Origin: a virus
Length of the DNA stretch: 23,558 nt
Virus record (IMG/VR): IMGVR_UViG_3300006051_000118
Location: 1-23,558 of that record
Strand: one strand, 5' to 3'
The notes under the pieces were generated by a model. It was not told where the DNA came from. It ran no database searches and worked only from the letters and a program-made list of their open reading frames with translations. Shown in pieces: positions 21,494 through 23,558 of this stretch (positions within the stretch are counted from its first letter, which is position 1; the number at the start of each line of letters is the position of its first letter). The position numbers were made by a program, and so were the translations under genes.

Positions 21494-21751
21494 TCAGGCC
21501 AGAACGTGAGCTTCTATAGCCGCAGCGATGAAGGCCTCTCTGGCGGCCTCTGCCGAAGCGCGCCTCTCTACAGCATTGGAAACGACTATGCACGCCATGT
21601 CATATTTCGGCCCTCTGTCGATTGGCCATCGCTGGACCAGATAATGAAAAGCTTCGGCAGGGCCGCGGACGGCTTCAGAAGAGCCGTACCCAATTCTTAC
21701 ATAAATCGGCGCTACCCACTCTACTCCGTAGTGCCGCTCCTCGACATCCAT
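21494..21751 (-). CDS. DUF982 domain protein (85 aa)
   Basis: DUF982 is a short family found mainly in Rhizobiales, often in many paralogues on plasmids, islands and prophages; its function is unknown. The family pattern is complete: VEWVAPIYVRIGYGSSEAVR, a helix with AEAFHYLVQRWPIDRG, then YDMACIVVSNAVERRASAEA and AREAFIAAAIEAHVLA. GGAGG before the ATG at 21751 sets the start; a GTG at 21781 is less likely. It faces against the right-arm operon, one base from the end of the Ea22-like gene. This gene is the best single clue to the host group. Confidence 0.85.
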   Translation of the reverse strand: MDVEERHYGVEWVAPIYVRIGYGSSEAVRGPAEAFHYLVQRWPIDRGPKYDMACIVVSNAVERRASAEAAREAFIAAAIEAHVLA

Positions 21752-21829
21752 TCTCGCCTCCGTGCGATCCTCCGTCGCCACACGGCAATTCTACAAAAAA
21801 TCGTCGGAGAGAAAACACGAAAATTCGTC

Positions 21830-22009
21830 TTAGTGCTTGGATTGGTCGACCGACCAGAAGCCTTCCAGCCAAGCTCGGAAGCGCTCGCTGAACATGTCCG
21901 TAAAGTACGGACAGGCGAACGGGTTAAGTCCGTCGAGGGCAGCTTGTCGACCTTCCTCGACAATAGCAGCCCGTCGCTCATCGCTGAGCGTGGGGGGAGT
22001 TCTTTCCAT
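21830..22009 (-). CDS. ribosome modulation factor / CrpP-like protein (59 aa)
   Basis: The core IVEEGRQAALDGLNPFACPY and RAWLEGFWSVD matches the small Rmf/CrpP superfamily: EGxxA...G...NP, a spacer, then W-x-x-G-F/W. Rmf dimerises idle ribosomes; related CrpP proteins on mobile elements were linked, not without dispute, to quinolone tolerance. GGAG 6 bases before the ATG at 22009 sets the start; the frame remains open upstream to 22285 but without a site or family match. The function here is not established by sequence. It is the first gene of the minus-strand cluster. Confidence 0.78.
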   Translation of the reverse strand: MERTPPTLSDERRAAIVEEGRQAALDGLNPFACPYFTDMFSERFRAWLEGFWSVDQSKH

Positions 22010-22275
22010 GATGGACTCCGCACAGAGGCGAGAGCGCAAGCATCTCCCAGCCGCCGAGAAATCGGCGATACCAGCGAAGTAGAGCGCCAGTCCGATATTG
22101 CAATGATGGCACGGCCGCAAACGAGTGCCAAAGGAAGCGATGGAGGCCAGCCTGCATGGTGCCAGCCCCCATCTATGGTCAGCCATGGTGTGTTTGGCCG
22201 AACGCACCAAATAGGACACGTGGAGCTTGAGGGCAACATTTCGCGCGAAAACCATTCGAACGCGGAGGACGGCCG
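22010..22275. other. intergenic stretch between Rmf-like gene and small gene before int
   Basis: 266 bases without a supported gene on either strand. On the minus strand the Rmf-like frame continues open here, with a CHHCNIG motif, but lacks a good start. This stretch should hold the promoter of the minus-strand cluster; no convincing -35/-10 pair was found by eye. Confidence 0.35.
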
Positions 22276-22452
22276 ATGACAGCACAAGCCGTGGTCAAAA
22301 AGTCCGATCTGGACCGCATGGCCGCAATCGCCAACGAGCGGAATGTGACGGTTGAGATCGTGGAGGGCGGGCGAACAATTCGCGTGTCGCCAATATCTCC
22401 CGCTCAGGTGGATAGAATTCCGCTTGCGCCAAAAGGTGGAGTTCGGCTTTGA
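22276..22452 (+). CDS. small protein upstream of integrase (58 aa)
   Basis: GGAGG 7 bases before the ATG at 22276 is a strong site. The product has a helix (VVKKSDLDRMAAIANERN) and a beta hairpin (VTVEIVEGGRTIRVSP) and ends basic. Its stop overlaps the integrase start as TGATG, so the two are co-translated. Small proteins in this slot are frequent in rhizobial prophages; an excisionase or integrase-modulating role is possible from position, but it lacks a typical Xis winged helix. Confidence 0.78.
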   Translation: MTAQAVVKKSDLDRMAAIANERNVTVEIVEGGRTIRVSPISPAQVDRIPLAPKGGVRL

Positions 22453-23558
22453 TGCAAGATATGCCACGTAAACTGCCATTGAACGTTATCCGAGAGAAGA
22501 ACCGCCACGGAACCATCGTGTTCTATTATCGTGTCGGCAAAGGCCCCCGCACGCGCCTCGTCGGCGAACCGGGATCGGAAGAGTTCAAGCAGTCATATCG
22601 CGACGCGATCGCCGCAGAGCAACCGGCACGCCCCCGCCAACGAGGAGACAGCCGCACGCTGAAATGGCTCATCGGCCAATACATGGAAAGTCGCCAGTGG
22701 GCAGATCTAGCGACCTCCACAAGAAAGGCGCGCGGCAATCTCTTTATTCAAATGCTGAAAAATGCTGGCGATAGCTTCTTTGCCGATATCTGCAAAAAGG
22801 ACGTTGAGGCAGCTCTCGATGCGCGCGCCGGCACGCCAGGCCAAGCCAATGCACTCCTGAAGGCGCTGCGCGGCGTCTTCGAATGGGCAGTCAAAGCCGA
22901 CCTAACCGGCTTCGATCCGACGCATGGCGTCGACCGTCTCCAGTACAAGACGGACGGCTTTGAGCCATGGACATCTGAGGACGTTCATAAGTTCTGCATC
23001 AAGTGGAAGATCGGAACTCCGCAACGCCTGGCAATGGAGCTGCTTCTCTGCTCCGGCCTTCGCCGGTCAGACATCGTGCGCGCCGGTCGCCAACACATGA
23101 GCGGGAACACTTTCACGCTGCGGACCCACAAAACCGGCGCCGAGATCACCGTGGAGTTTCCAGATCGCCTCATGAAGGTGATCGAAAAAACGAAGACCGG
23201 TGATCTCGCCTTCATCGTCGGCGAGAATGGCCGACCGTTTACTGTCGAATCATTCGGGAACTGGTTTCGCAAACACTGCACGAAGGCCGATGTGGACAAA
23301 AGCGCCCACGGGCTGCGCAAGCTTTCCGCCACTTTGGCCGCAAATGCAGGCGCTTCATCGCACGAATTGATGGCTCAATACGGCTGGGCAACGTCCAGAC
23401 AGGCAGAAATTTACACGAAAAAAGCCGATCGCAAGCGCCTCGGAATTCGCGCTTCGAAACTGGTTGCAGAACAGATTGAGATCGAACTCGCCCCGCACCT
23501 AAATCCCGGTGCGGGAAACATTCAAAATACCGAAGCAAAAACAACGGTCAAAAAATAA
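22452..23558 (+). CDS. int: phage tyrosine integrase (368 aa)
   Basis: Carries out site-specific integration and excision. Numbered from the ATG at 22452, the N-terminal 70 residues form an arm-binding region (IREKNRHGTIVFYYRVGKG), residues about 70-160 a SAM-like core-binding domain, and the rest the catalytic domain. The catalytic residues are R204 (SGLRRSDI), K227 (RTHKTGAEI), H286 and R289 (HGLRK), W312 (YGWAT) and the nucleophile Y321 (EIYTKKADR). It ends at the last base of the window, so the attachment site, probably a tRNA gene, lies to the right outside it. The gene is intact. Confidence 0.95.
   Translation: MQDMPRKLPLNVIREKNRHGTIVFYYRVGKGPRTRLVGEPGSEEFKQSYRDAIAAEQPARPRQRGDSRTLKWLIGQYMESRQWADLATSTRKARGNLFIQMLKNAGDSFFADICKKDVEAALDARAGTPGQANALLKALRGVFEWAVKADLTGFDPTHGVDRLQYKTDGFEPWTSEDVHKFCIKWKIGTPQRLAMELLLCSGLRRSDIVRAGRQHMSGNTFTLRTHKTGAEITVEFPDRLMKVIEKTKTGDLAFIVGENGRPFTVESFGNWFRKHCTKADVDKSAHGLRKLSATLAANAGASSHELMAQYGWATSRQAEIYTKKADRKRLGIRASKLVAEQIEIELAPHLNPGAGNIQNTEAKTTVKK

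Noticed and set aside
21395-22279. Plus-strand frame of 294 codons over the DUF982 and Rmf-like genes
   Set aside because: Its reading is antisense to two recognisable families, has no module or start site of its own, and is low complexity.
23500-23558. Attachment site or tRNA fragment next to the integrase
   Set aside because: The window stops at the integrase stop codon; no tRNA-like sequence or repeat partner can be seen inside.
1-23558. CRISPR array, tRNA or rRNA genes, insertion sequences, toxin-antitoxin or lysis genes
   Set aside because: None seen on reading both strands: no regular repeat-spacer unit, no tRNA-like element, no transposase motif, no holin or endolysin motif.

Overview
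The window is the central and right-hand part of a temperate, lambdoid-type siphophage (HK97-like head genes), almost certainly an integrated prophage of an alphaproteobacterium of the Rhizobiales (Rhizobium/Agrobacterium-like). The clues are the GC-rich codon use, a DUF982 protein (a family known mainly from rhizobia), a GTA-gp10-like tail protein, and many small proteins of a type usually met in rhizobial prophages. No host housekeeping gene, tRNA, rRNA, IS element or CRISPR array was seen. The window ends at the stop codon of the integrase, so the attachment site lies just outside it on the right. The rest of the tail and the lysis genes would lie outside on the left.

Layout. (1) 1-8258, minus strand: late structural operon, read right to left as small terminase, large terminase, portal, prohead protease, major capsid, head-tail connector, head closure, HK97 gp10-like, tail completion, tail tube, and a tail chaperone-like gene. 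(2) 8259-9135: a junction with a small plus-strand membrane-protein gene, an HNH endonuclease, and a 200-base non-coding stretch rich in hairpins that ends in an intrinsic terminator. (3) 9136-14339, minus strand: early operon with a CII-like regulator, a DNA methyltransferase, two unknown proteins, a DUF5664 nucleotide hydrolase, a replication initiator carrying an iteron cluster inside its own gene, and finally a NusG-like protein. (4) 14340-15614: immunity region, with a Cro-like gene on the minus strand, a CI/LexA-like S24 repressor on the plus strand, and matched operator/promoter pairs on both sides of the repressor gene. (5) 15615-21492 and 22276-23558, plus strand: right-arm operon of small phage proteins, DUF2303, a MazG-like protein, an Ea22-like modular protein and the tyrosine integrase. 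(6) 21127-22009, minus strand: three small genes (two-TM protein, DUF982, ribosome-modulation-factor/CrpP-like) facing against the right arm, probably lysogenic cargo.

How it works together (inference from order and sites). The gene order cro-like, terminator, cII-like, initiator with internal origin, NusG-like, terminator, terminase matches lambda's cro-tR1-cII-O-Q-late order, but a NusG paralogue sits where lambda has Q. The likely model is that CI holds two near-identical promoters shut, one leftward into cro and the early operon and one rightward into the right arm. After induction the NusG-like protein may let RNA polymerase read through the structured leader and terminator at 8941-9117 into the packaging and head genes. 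The most novel parts are this candidate NusG-based late antitermination system, the iterons inside the initiator gene, the mirrored operators, an apparently leaderless cro-like mRNA, and the antisense cargo cluster.
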